64,000 nucleotides of DNA, taken from assembly GCA_019915015.1 (NCBI GenBank), contig JAHBBC010000001.1:620001-684000 (forward strand), given 5' to 3'. The position numbers and the translations under genes were made by a program. The notes beneath the pieces were generated by a model that searched no databases, was not told the DNA's origin, and saw nothing but the letters and a program-made list of their open reading frames with translations. This DNA is from Auriscalpium vulgare (lineage: Eukaryota; Basidiomycota; Agaricomycetes; Russulales; Auriscalpiaceae). Below, one piece after another: positions 9,651-18,022 of this stretch (the stretch's first letter is position 1; each line of letters opens with the position of its first letter).

Positions 9651-12600
9651 TCATTCCAGTATCGGGCGCGCCGCGTTTACACGCGCAGTCGCCATCGGAG
9701 CACGGTCACGTTTCCAGTGCCGTCGCGATCGTTGGGCTTCCTCCTGAGGAGTCAGTGCAACGATGCGTTGGCCATTGATCGTGATCGACAGGTCGCCAAA
9801 GTCGAGAGCGACTTTGTTGCCATGGAGGAACGGGGTGCCCAGTATGATGTCGTAGTGGTCTATATTGGCCACGTCGAGATAGCATGGGACTTCTTGCCCG
9901 CTCACTTTGATCCGGCACCTGGTCCCGTAGTTGATCTTTGACTTGGATCCTACGACGCCCAGTTGGAGCGTCATTGGGTCTACAAGTTCAAATATCCCTA
10001 CCCGGGATACCGTGGCTGCCTCCGGACTTATGCCATTGGTGGTGCTTCCGCTGTCGAACAGCGCAAATAGTGTCTCGCCGTTGATGTTAACATCGGCGGC
10101 GAGGACTATATGTCGTGTCGCGTTGCGATCGGGCTGTTCCTCATTTGGAACGTTACGACGCAAGTTGGCACTGTATACCCAGCGGGGTACTTCAGGTGTC
10201 ACTGCTGGCAGGTGCGAGCGCATTGCGCGCATGGCGAATAGCATCATGCCCGTAGTGCGTCGTGATAATTCGTCTATGTACGCTGGGGGTGCTACGTATG
10301 ACGGCGCCGGTGGTGTTACATCCGCATTTGCGTCCCCTCCCCCTGCATGACGTGGCCATGCATTGTCTGCGTCGTCGCCGGCGGGGAACGTTGGTCCACG
10401 GGGCCGACGGCGCTCAAGGGCGGCGACGATGTTGAATGCGTTGCGCATGCCCGCGTTGTACGCTACTTCCTGACGAGCCTCTGCCTGCTCGGATCGCGAG
10501 AAGTGCATGATGGCTCGTGCGGCGGTGGCCAACCCAGCGTTGTAGCCGGCGTCGTATCGGTCATTCCGCATGGATTGACCGAGTTCCTCCGCTGCGTCGA
10601 GTGATCCATCACCGCGTCGCGCGTTTCGCCGGTGATTCACGAATACGAGGCAGATGAAGCATTCAGCTGCGTGTATGGGGCCGTACACGGGGTCGAACAT
10701 CCATGTATGCTCGAGCTCAATCGGTACCCCGAGAAAAAGGGCCGCGCTCACGCGGTCCTCCACGTAGCGTCGCCGTGTCTCGTCCGTCTGGTTGTACCAC
10801 CACACGACGGCGTGCACGTTCACGGTCTCGATGGAGCCGAGCTCGAAGTCGCGCAGCAGATAAGTGTCCGTAGGGACGCTGTTTGCGAATTCCTCGTCAA
10901 ACATGAGGCGAGCGGGGAAGTGCCCATCATTTGTGATGGGGTGAGGTATCCCAGGACGCAGCGCGTGTCCGGTGCCTCGCCACCTTCGTAAACCGTCCGC
11001 TTGGTGCTGTGCGTACGTGAATCCGTACTCCCGAGGGTATTGGGCGAATTCGTCGCTACCGACGGCTCCTGGCGCCATACTACGGGAGGTTGGGCTCGAG
11101 GCGCGACCAAGCGAGAGCGCGGCGCGAATCATGTTCTCAATCCCAGTTCCCGGGGAGTCAGGCGGGGAGTATGGCCCTGGGGGCGCAACTCTGCTCACGC
11201 GAGAAGGCCCTGGCACTGGGCGTGAAAAGCTCGGTCCAGGGTATGCGGGGCCAGGTAATCCCATCGGGATTCTCTGCTGCAAGTATTGGACCGCATCCTC
11301 CCCTAGTAGCCGTCCCAGATCGACAGCTTGCTGCGAGGGGGCTGGGCCCAGTTCGACTAGCCCAGGCATGTCGTCAGATTCGGAGCCTAACGACACATTG
11401 TCTTCTTCGTCGCTAGCGGGCGTAACTCTCATGGAGAACATACGCATGCTGGCGAGTCGAAGTGGGGGCCCCTCATCGTCGTCGGATGGGGTGTCTAGGT
11501 ATTCCATATCTTCGACGTAATCATCTGACGACGCCCAGCGCTCCTCAGGGGCTTCTTTGTCGTCGTCAGCGCGCTCGTCGTCCCCAGGGGATGACTCGTC
11601 GTTCTGCGCTTCAGGCTCTCCCGCTTGATCGTCCTCCGAGTTGTCATTGACTACTCGAGAGGCAAACATGCGGGGCTTGCCGAATTGCGGGCAAGTAGGG
11701 TCACTTGAATAGTGCCCCGTCTGTCCGCATCCGAAGCACGTGATGGATTTACCATCTTTTCCTACCGCGGTACGGGGCTGTCCACCAGGACGGCCCTGTA
11801 GCTTCTGCGGGCGAGGGGTACTATCGGGGCGTGGTCCATCCATGCCACTTCCCGTGCGTGTCTGAGGCGAGGTTTGGTTGACTCGGGCGGTCTGAGTCTG
11901 TCCTCGGGACGGTCTTACCCGCCGCGCAGTCGCACTCGAGGTCGCGGTCGACTTCCGGGTGTGGTCCACTGATTTATCAGTGGTGCGCGCGGGCGCCATG
12001 CTCTGTCGCGAGTCGCGGAACTTGCTCATAATCTTGCTGCCTTCCTCGATTTCGAGTGAGGCTTCAAGGAGCGCGTTCATATCAGAGTATTCGGCCGACA
12101 GACCGCGTACTCGCAGCAGTACATCGTTGTACTCCTCCGGGAGCCCGCTGAGGAACAGTCGTTTGAACGTATATTCATCCGGCTGTTCCACCATGCGTGA
12201 GGCTCGCTCCTTCAGTTCACTGAAGAATCCCGCAATTCCTTTGCTTCGGGAAAAGCGCGATGCCATGAACCGGGACGCGGCCGTCTGTGCTGAGGCACGG
12301 TGGATGAATCGGGAGTACATCGCAGCGATGATGTCCTCGAATGTCCAGGCACGGTGTGCTCGGGTGGGGGCTTCCACCTCTTGGGTGTACCATCGGGCCG
12401 CTTCCCCGTCAAGGAAGGACCCGAGCAGAGCTACGCGTTCTGCATCACGGTCTGGCCCTGTGACGTGGTACAGTCTCATCCACCGTAATACTTTCCCAAG
12501 CCAGAGCTCCAACGTGTCGATGTCATCGACGCCGTTGTACGAACCGGGCATGGGTAGTTTGTAAGCTTTGGCCACTTGTGCTAGTAGAGCGGAAGTCGGC

Positions 12601-13886
12601 TCGCCCACTTGTTCACGTATGAGTGCAGCCAAACGCTCTAGTGTATACACAGTGGCATTACGGAGCCGTGGAGCTTCAACACGGCTAGTGGCAGTGTCCT
12701 TAGGACGCAGATCCGCGGCGCCGTGACTGTGGTGTCCTACGCGTCGCGCAATGTGGTCGCTGCGAACACTCTGCGGCTCTAAGCTCGCGTAGCGCGTGGA
12801 CTGTGCAGTCATTGCGCTGATTGGTTCGTCGCGCGTGTATGATGGACCGTCTCCATAGTGAGAATCATGGTCATCGCTGTCATCCTCCTCAGGAGAATGG
12901 CGGTCTGCGAATTGTATACGCCGACGAGGGGTGTCTTTCCGCAATTGCGGTAGGAAGTGCTCGTGCACTCTCTGGCGGTGTCGATTAAGGCGGGCGGCCG
13001 CGCGAGTGCGCATGTCGAAGTCGACCGCCGTCTCGCCGTCCTCACGGACCGGCCTGGTCCATCCACTGGATGGCATTTCCGCGTCGTCCGCCGTAGTGTC
13101 GTACTTCAATCCCGCGCCTCGATTGGCAGCGGGGGGCTTCTCCTCAGGAGTAGTGCCCTGCATTTTTGACTCGATAGCGGCGAGCGACCTGTATGCGTTA
13201 CTGATGCTGGTGGATGTCTCCTGCATGACCCCACGGGTCGCTTGCCAGAGTTCCTCCATCTGTTTCACGAACATCTCACTGCCCTGCAGCTGGTCGCGTA
13301 CGTTGCCCATGAGCCTGTCCATCTCGAATGTATACGGGATGTCCGCGCGGACCGGGCGGATCGTGTCCTCGACTTCCCGCTCGGAGCGGGTCACTGATCC
13401 GCCTGATGGTGTTGGCCCGGCCGGTCCTCTCGCTCGCGAGGGACTGCCCAACCGCGCGTATGGGTTGCTGAAGTCATTCAGCGAATTGCGGGTGGCCCGG
13501 AGGATATCGTCGTCGAATGGGGCGACGTCGAATTCCTCCTCCTCAGCCTGCCCTGAATCCTCAGATTCATTTTCGGGGGTAATCGCACGTCCTTTGCCTT
13601 TATCAGGCGGACGTGGCGATGTCTCGGATTCCTCCCGGGGATCACGGTGATCCGCGGGATCAGGGAGTGCATCCGGAGGTATCGCCTCGGGCAGTACCGC
13701 GGGGGCAGAGCCACTCGTCGCCATTGGCACCGAGTTGTTCGTCGCCACAGGCGCAGAGCTGCTCGTAGCGGGGCCTCCAGACCGACTTCCCCTTCCCTCG
13801 GTATGCGAGGTAGAGGTACCAGAGACCCTTGCCACTCGAGACGAGCGGCGAGGTTCTCCAGCGGGTGTGGGTTTCTTGGGTCCCAT
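9651..13886 (-). CDS. Gag and aspartic protease polyprotein of the retrotransposon
   Basis: Capsid/nucleocapsid and protease. The ORF is open from a TTG at 13931; the first ATG is at 13886 (MGPKKPTPAGEPRRSSR). Residues up to about 420 are disordered and charged. A retrotransposon Gag domain lies at about 430-620 (DTLELWLGKVLRW, GEAARWYTQEV, FKRLFLSGLPEEY). A zinc knuckle near 710-728 has CFGCGQTGH then a final Cys six residues on, one more than the usual CX2CX4HX4C-type spacing. After an acidic linker an unassigned domain (about 950-1170) precedes the protease, whose active site is FDSGST near 1275 and flap/ILG region is YDIILGTPF. It ends ILE-TGA at 9651; the same frame stays open another 65 codons to about 9457. 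About 1,411 residues is long for Gag-protease. Confidence 0.9.
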   Translation of the reverse strand: MGPKKPTPAGEPRRSSRVARVSGTSTSHTEGRGSRSGGPATSSSAPVATNNSVPMATSGSAPAVLPEAIPPDALPDPADHRDPREESETSPRPPDKGKGRAITPENESEDSGQAEEEEFDVAPFDDDILRATRNSLNDFSNPYARLGSPSRARGPAGPTPSGGSVTRSEREVEDTIRPVRADIPYTFEMDRLMGNVRDQLQGSEMFVKQMEELWQATRGVMQETSTSISNAYRSLAAIESKMQGTTPEEKPPAANRGAGLKYDTTADDAEMPSSGWTRPVREDGETAVDFDMRTRAAARLNRHRQRVHEHFLPQLRKDTPRRRIQFADRHSPEEDDSDDHDSHYGDGPSYTRDEPISAMTAQSTRYASLEPQSVRSDHIARRVGHHSHGAADLRPKDTATSRVEAPRLRNATVYTLERLAALIREQVGEPTSALLAQVAKAYKLPMPGSYNGVDDIDTLELWLGKVLRWMRLYHVTGPDRDAERVALLGSFLDGEAARWYTQEVEAPTRAHRAWTFEDIIAAMYSRFIHRASAQTAASRFMASRFSRSKGIAGFFSELKERASRMVEQPDEYTFKRLFLSGLPEEYNDVLLRVRGLSAEYSDMNALLEASLEIEEGSKIMSKFRDSRQSMAPARTTDKSVDHTRKSTATSSATARRVRPSRGQTQTARVNQTSPQTRTGSGMDGPRPDSTPRPQKLQGRPGGQPRTAVGKDGKSITCFGCGQTGHYSSDPTCPQFGKPRMFASRVVNDNSEDDQAGEPEAQNDESSPGDDERADDDKEAPEERWASSDDYVEDMEYLDTPSDDDEGPPLRLASMRMFSMRVTPASDEEDNVSLGSESDDMPGLVELGPAPSQQAVDLGRLLGEDAVQYLQQRIPMGLPGPAYPGPSFSRPVPGPSRVSRVAPPGPYSPPDSPGTGIENMIRAALSLGRASSPTSRSMAPGAVGSDEFAQYPREYGFTYAQHQADGLRRWRGTGHALRPGIPHPITNDGHFPARLMFDEEFANSVPTDTYLLRDFELGSIETVNVHAVVWWYNQTDETRRRYVEDRVSAALFLGVPIELEHTWMFDPVYGPIHAAECFICLVFVNHRRNARRGDGSLDAAEELGQSMRNDRYDAGYNAGLATAARAIMHFSRSEQAEARQEVAYNAGMRNAFNIVAALERRRPRGPTFPAGDDADNAWPRHAGGGDANADVTPPAPSYVAPPAYIDELSRRTTGMMLFAMRAMRSHLPAVTPEVPRWVYSANLRRNVPNEEQPDRNATRHIVLAADVNINGETLFALFDSGSTTNGISPEAATVSRVGIFELVDPMTLQLGVVGSKSKINYGTRCRIKVSGQEVPCYLDVANIDHYDIILGTPFLHGNKVALDFGDLSITINGQRIVALTPQEEAQRSRRHWKRDRAPMATARVNAARPILE

Positions 13887-13936
13887 GTTCGAAGGGTCGA
13901 TATATTCGCTTTTAAATCCGGTGGGATTCAAAAAAG

Positions 13937-14235
13937 TGTAACGTCGATGCCCTTGTACTTAGGTGATCACGCCTGTAGAATCGTACCCACGTATATCGAC
14001 GTGGGCTGAGTATGATTCGATGGGGCGCGAGTAGTGAAAGTACAAAAGATGTCCTCTCCCAAGGAGAGGACGGATATATATATGCTACCCTTATGTAATC
14101 CCATCCCATCAATGATCCGAGGCTGTTCCCCAGGAACAGCCCCTTCACCTCAGCCCAGCTCCGAGCGTTGTCTGGAACCCGCGGTTCCGCACATGCTGGT
14201 CGTCCAAGTAGGACGACCGGTCCGAGTACACTACA
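13937..14235 (-). repeat. 5' LTR of the Ty3/gypsy element
   Basis: 299 bp, TG...CA, same sequence as 3020-3318. In element sense it is followed by CTTTTTTGAATCCC, which does not begin with the TGG of a usual tRNA primer site. Holds the element promoter. Confidence 0.93.
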
Positions 14236-14240
14236 CATAC
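14236..14240. repeat. 5-bp target-site duplication, right (CATAC)
   Basis: Matches 3015-3019. Confidence 0.93.
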
Positions 14241-15044
14241 TCTCGCAACCTAAAGATCCTCTTTACATGCTTTGAGGTTGCGCGCGATACGGTCAGGCAG
14301 TCGAGTTCGGAGTTGACGCCTCGCGCGGCAATAGCCCTCGAGCGTGCGTTGCGGCTGGAAGCTTGAGGCCTGAGGCCTGAGGTGTCTAGGGTGCTCGTGG
14401 GGTGATCTCTTGGTACGCTGCCTTTCGCTTCGACTTCTCGTCCGAACCACAGCCCCACCATACGTTCCTTCGAAGCTGCCGCACATTCTTCTGCACACGC
14501 GGTCCCGTGCCGCAGTGTCTTGAGGTCGCGCGCCCAGGCAGTTTTCTTCGGTTTCAGCGGCGGCGTCATGCGGGCCTCAGTCGGCCTGATATTCTGTTGA
14601 TCACACTTATACAGGTAGTTCACCCTACGCATCCGAATCGATCACGGGTTCTGGAGGCTTAGGTGCCGGCCTTGTTGTGTGCGGGCGATGTTTTGCGCTG
14701 TGGAAGCGCTCCGCAGGCGTCTTGCATATGTATGCGAGTCATTGTAAATATGTGTCCTGTTCGCTTCACGGAAATGGAATGCGCTGTTTATTCTGCACCC
14801 TGCCCCGTCTTCCAACTCGCAATCCAATAGCGGCACGAGGCGTTCCGGCGCGCATGCGCCCAACCCGTACCTATGAGTTGGCTACAAAGTCGATCCGTAG
14901 AGTTTACTATTTACTATTGGTGTCTATCGGCTTCGCTTCGAAGCTCGCCAGCCATTACAGTATGCCCCGCCCGCCCGCCAGCGGGCCACAAAACAACCCA
15001 GATCTAGAAAGACTCCGCGGCAAGAGCATGCGTCCGTAGATATT
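14241..15044. other. Gene-poor stretch right of the LTR element
   Basis: The minus strand has an open reading of 133 codons over 14231-14632 (with TPPLKPKKTAWARDLKTLRH), partly inside the LTR end. I recognise nothing in it and do not call a gene. The rest holds no feature I can support. Confidence 0.4.
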
Positions 15045-15094
15045 CAGTTGGCGCAATGCATTGCACCTGTGTTTTGACACAAACCAAATACATT
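15045..15094 (+). repeat. Left terminal inverted repeat
   Basis: Pairs with 16799-16849 on the other strand; begins CAGTTGGCGCAATGCATT. Confidence 0.6.
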
Positions 15095-15154
15095 ATGTTG
15101 TGTCAACACACACAAGCCCATTTACCAGCAACAGACACTGTGCGAAGCAGTGGG

Positions 15155-15206
15155 CTAATGCATTTGTCCGCGATCAATGCATTTGGCCGTGATCAATGCA
15201 TTTGGC
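15155..15206 (+). repeat. Left subterminal ATGCATTTG cluster (3 copies)
   Basis: Three copies of AATGCATTTG spaced about 19 bp, joined by cgatc/tgatc linkers. ATGCAT is itself palindromic. Confidence 0.7.
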
Positions 15207-15238
15207 TCTCACCCACGTGATCGCAAAATATGTGCAAA

Positions 15239-15311
15239 GAGCGGGATTCGAACCCACGACACACGTCATGCAAATGACTTCAAGACACAGTAACCAGTTA
15301 GCCACTGGGCA
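15239..15311 (-). other. tRNA-like sequence (pseudo-tRNA or SINE head)
   Basis: On the minus strand a D-arm/A-box like TGGCTAACTGG is followed by a B-box/T-arm GTGGG-TTCGAAT-CCCGC with a perfect 5-bp T stem and the standard loop. A possible stem GTGTC/GACGT encloses an oversized anticodon loop. The 5' segment does not pair with the 3' TCTTTGC, so it is not a normal tRNA gene. It resembles serine-type tRNAs in layout, but that is a weak impression. Confidence 0.35.
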
Positions 15312-15400
15312 GATATTATGTGAGGCTTTTAATTAGCCATATCCACCTCAAGCAGACCTTCCCACATACACTGTTATCCCACAAGAGCCCTCACCTTCAT

Positions 15401-15538
15401 CCAGATGCATTTGCCCGCTGCCAGATGCATTTGCCCGCGCCCAATGCATTTGCCCGCGCCAGATGCATTTGCCCGCGCCAGATGCATTTGCCTGCGCCAG
15501 ATGCATTTGCCTGCGCCAGATGCATTTGCCTGAGCCTA
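15401..15538 (+). repeat. Tandem array, about seven 19-20-bp units
   Basis: Units read GATGCATTTGCCCGCGCCA with small changes (CCTGCG, CGCTG). They share the ATGCATTTG core with the subterminal clusters. The array makes low-complexity readings on both strands that I do not treat as genes. Confidence 0.85.
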
Positions 15539-15689
15539 GCGCATCCGATGCCTCGCGCATCGCAACGTCCGCCTCCGTGTTCGAGGCCTCTGTAACCATG
15601 GGATCGTTCTGCACAGCAACCCCAGAAACGCAACACGGTGAGCGCTTTCAACGCGAAACGAACACGGAAGGTACGCACATTGCTCATCT

Positions 15690-16005
15690 TGTGGCTTCGT
15701 GACGACGTAGCAGAGGTACATGACAGGGCTGGCGTTGATGTTGCGGCATAAGCAACTTGTCTTGTCTTGAAGCCTTCGCGGCGCGCTGATGGTCTCGGCC
15801 GTTGTTCGTGCGATCAGCGTCGAGTAGCAGCGGTCGCGGCAGAGAGCACAGCGCTCGTTGAGCGCATCGCCCGACTCCGACGTCAGCATCGGCCACAAGT
15901 ACACGGCGAGGGCGTACTTCCAGAGACGACGGTGACTTGTGGGCCGCTTCGTGGCATTGTGGCAGAGAATGCCGAGACATTGAGTAGGTCACGCAAGGGC
16001 GAATG
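15690..16005 (-). pseudogene. Open exon-like segment inside the TIR element, unrecognised
   Basis: One minus frame stays open over about 100 codons and reads protein-like: CLGILCHNATKRP, then LWKYALAVYLWPMLTSES, CALCRDRCYSTL and LIARTTAE. The paired CxxC-type cysteines suggest a zinc-binding fold. A stop sits just upstream and there is no clear start. A GTGAGT...GTGCAG intron may lie near 16060-16120. No family is recognised. It may be a captured host exon or a relic of an element protein. Confidence 0.25.
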
Positions 16006-16174
16006 TGAGGATGGAGGCGAGATTCAAGAATGAAGTTTGTCTTCTTGGACGTGCAGTTCTAATACTACGGGAAAATGAGCGAGACTCTGCACAAATTGAG
16101 GTACAGACTCACCATGCCGCAGCTTCTCGAGCGCACGCTGCACGGTCTCTACAATCCAAATTTGCGGTTATGAC

Positions 16175-16265
16175 AAAATATCAGTGAGATTGGGGGTCAA
16201 ACCCCGAGCTTCTGTATACAAGACAATAAGGAATGTGTATGCGTAACCACTTAACTACAAGGACT
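16175..16265 (-). other. Second tRNA-like sequence
   Basis: The minus strand has an A-box like TAGTTAAGTGG and a T-arm-like GGGG-TTTGACC-CCC separated by a long middle part. Acceptor arms do not pair. Weak. Confidence 0.22.
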
Positions 16266-16569
16266 TTATGTTACCCTCGAGGAGGGCAGTATATGTACAT
16301 ATGTTCTCCTCAGTTTACTAAACCATTGCTATTATTGTGAACCCGGCTTCCGTTCTTTGCAGCAGCTATCTGCCAACAAAGAGTGCTCCATCAATATCAA
16401 TCCAACATAGAATACTTTGTAGCTGTGCTAGACCTGCTGGTGCAGCAACTGGCAGATCAGGTGATAGCATGCACGACTTGGACAATTTTCGAGAAATTGT
16501 TGTATACGGACCGTAAATACTGAATATATTCTATGCGTTCTACAAAGTAGTATCTGCTCTGTGCCGAAG

Positions 16570-16640
16570 GGGTTATGCTTAGCGATAGAATATGAGATTC
16601 ATATCTCTCGTGCTCTTGGTTCGATTCCCGCTTGTTGTCT
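16570..16640 (+). other. Third tRNA-like sequence
   Basis: Plus strand: TTAGCGATAGAATATGAGATTC, then TTGG-TTCGATT-CCCG, giving a D-arm remnant, an anticodon-arm-like GAGATTCATATCTC and a B-box. Truncated D arm; not a functional tRNA. Confidence 0.25.
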
Positions 16641-16680
16641 TATTTTGATGACTCGTTCAATGCCTATTGCATTGTGCACG

Positions 16681-16752
16681 ACCAATGCATTTGGCACGAC
16701 CAACGCATCTGGCACGACCAATGCATTTCGCATGACCAATGCATTCGCATGT
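16681..16752 (+). repeat. Right subterminal ATGCATTTG cluster (4 copies)
   Basis: Four units of about 18 bp, consensus GACCAATGCATTTGGCAC with substitutions. Same orientation as the left cluster. Confidence 0.7.
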
Positions 16753-16798
16753 ACGCAGCTATCATGTACGACCACTGACTGCGCTCAGACACAGGGCC

Positions 16799-16849
16799 GA
16801 ATGTATTTGGTTTGTGTCAATTGACACGCCAAATGTATTCCGCCAACTG
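16799..16849 (-). repeat. Right terminal inverted repeat
   Basis: Complement begins CAGTTGGCGGAATACATT; partner of 15045-15094. Confidence 0.6.
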
Positions 16850-16879
16850 AAGTCCCTCTGCGTCCAGATGGGCCGAGCG

Positions 16880-17560
16880 CGTATAGTTGCTACAGAGGTT
16901 TCGTGCCGTCCATTCCGGGCCGCGATTTAGCGCCGACGCCCGCCGCTGACCGTGACCGGACTACTTGACTCACTCTTCTGTGTCCCTCTATGTGCGCTAC
17001 ACTTCTGGATCTTGCATCATCACTGTTCATCAGACAGGCTGTTCGTGCATGTACGGTAAATTCCAGCCGCAATAACCACCACACCCCAACAGATCACAAC
17101 GTCGCGGCGGGTCGCTGATGCGCTTCGAGAATCCATATTCGAGAAATTAGGATAATGAGCTTGATGTGCGTTGCATGTTCATGTGTTCCTTTTCTGCGTT
17201 AACGTCTGGCTCTGCTCTAGCCCTTGTCTAGCCCTATCAAACACTGCGCTGGGCATACGTCGTTCTAGCTGCGGTTAGTCTGCTAGTGTGTACCGGCGTC
17301 GTTTGTTTCCCTCCGATGTTCTCTCTGAGGGACAATTGAAGCTTTGCCGGCAGATTGCATCCATTTGGAACGTCTACGCTCTTCGTGCCGAAAGCGATGT
17401 CATGCGCGAGGGCTATATCAACCTCAAGCGAGGAAATCTACTCCGCACGCGCGCCTTCAGTACTATTGTGTATGTTCGCAGGCACCTCGATATATGCGGT
17501 CAGCCTGAATGAAGAAATGGTCATGCGGGCAATTGCCGCCTGAGTAGCTCGGAGGCGAGA
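16880..17560 (+). pseudogene. Decayed copy of an unrecognised gene family (copy 1 of 3)
   Basis: Homologous, in opposite orientation, to 56600-57440. Shared pieces include ggatcttgcatcatca, the gatgttctctctgagggacaattgaag block and its DVLSEGQLKL translation. The window also holds a partial third copy at 61880-62140. Frames are broken by stops between possible exons. I cannot name the family; hydrophobic stretches in the 57-kb copy suggest a membrane protein. Confidence 0.4.
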
Positions 17561-18022
17561 GGGCAGGAGGGCATTCTGCGGGTTGGCTCGCAACTACGAT
17601 GGAGCGTTGGCCAGGAAGGCTTGCTCTTTGCCTCAAGATCGCACGATGCTCCGATAATCTGGTATGTGCTGTATCCGTGTGTCATCTCCGAACACTGTCA
17701 TGTCCGAATGCTATCTCGTCAGACAGAACATGCCATGCGCCCATGGCTGCTTTTTCGGCTACCGCCGATAAACGTCACTCGCCTACATCTAGCTCCTCGT
17801 CAACACCGATTTCATCACGGTGCTTCTGATTGTTTGATCATGCTGCGTCTAATTCTCGTGATCATGCAAGCCGCCGAAAATTCGAAGGCTTTCTCAGCGT
17901 GAATTTGAAGCTAGAAGATGACGGCAGGATGTGAAGCCGCCGAAAGCGCCCCGACAGCACTGCGCTGCTTCTGATCAGCTATAAACCTGAGGGAGGATTC
18001 CATACCTGCCAGGATACTGGTA
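17561..18022. other. Upstream region of DUF6534 copy C
   Basis: No gene recognised; presumably holds the promoter of copy C. Confidence 0.3.

Larger units (their letters stand above)
3020..14235 (-). mobile_element. Full-length Ty3/gypsy chromovirus LTR retrotransposon
   Basis: 11.2-kb element read on the minus strand: LTR, Gag-protease, RT-RNase H-integrase-chromodomain, an extra ORF, polypurine tract, LTR. Domain order (integrase after RNase H) and the C-terminal chromodomain place it in the chromoviruses of Ty3/gypsy. Both LTRs are 299 bp and I see no difference between them, so insertion was recent. Even so, the coding part has an in-frame TGA at the end of the Gag-protease ORF (9651-9653), a -1 frame change before RT (overlap about 9457-9503) and another -1 change before the integrase core (about 7336-7340). 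It sits in dispersed repeat R upstream of DUF6534 copy A. It is larger than typical 5-8 kb chromoviruses because of the extra ORF and a very long Gag-protease ORF. Confidence 0.93.
15045..16849. mobile_element. Putative non-autonomous DNA element with ~50-bp terminal inverted repeats
   Basis: The two ends, read inward, both start CAGTTGGCG and align over about 50 bases (about 41 identical), with a 20-base identical stretch (15074-15093 against the complement of 16801-16820) containing GACACAAACCAAATAC. Just inside both ends lie clusters of an ATGCATTTG motif (15155-15206 and 16681-16752), as subterminal transposase-binding repeats do in hAT and CACTA elements. No transposase is visible. I could not find a target-site duplication, so exact borders are uncertain. 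An alternative is an old foldback or recombination product. Confidence 0.5.

Noticed and set aside
10820..13714. Plus- and minus-frame ORFs overlapping the Gag-protease gene
   Set aside because: Shadows of a 1,400-codon ORF with recognised Gag, zinc knuckle and protease.
15239..15311. Functional tRNA gene
   Set aside because: Good T arm and A-box, but the acceptor strands do not pair and the anticodon loop is too large.
15401..15538. CRISPR-like spaced repeats
   Set aside because: Units touch one another without unique spacers, and the genome is eukaryotic.
15348..15702. Open readings on both strands with KCIWRGQMH-type repeats
   Set aside because: They are translations of the 19-20-bp tandem array, open only because the unit lacks stops in several frames.
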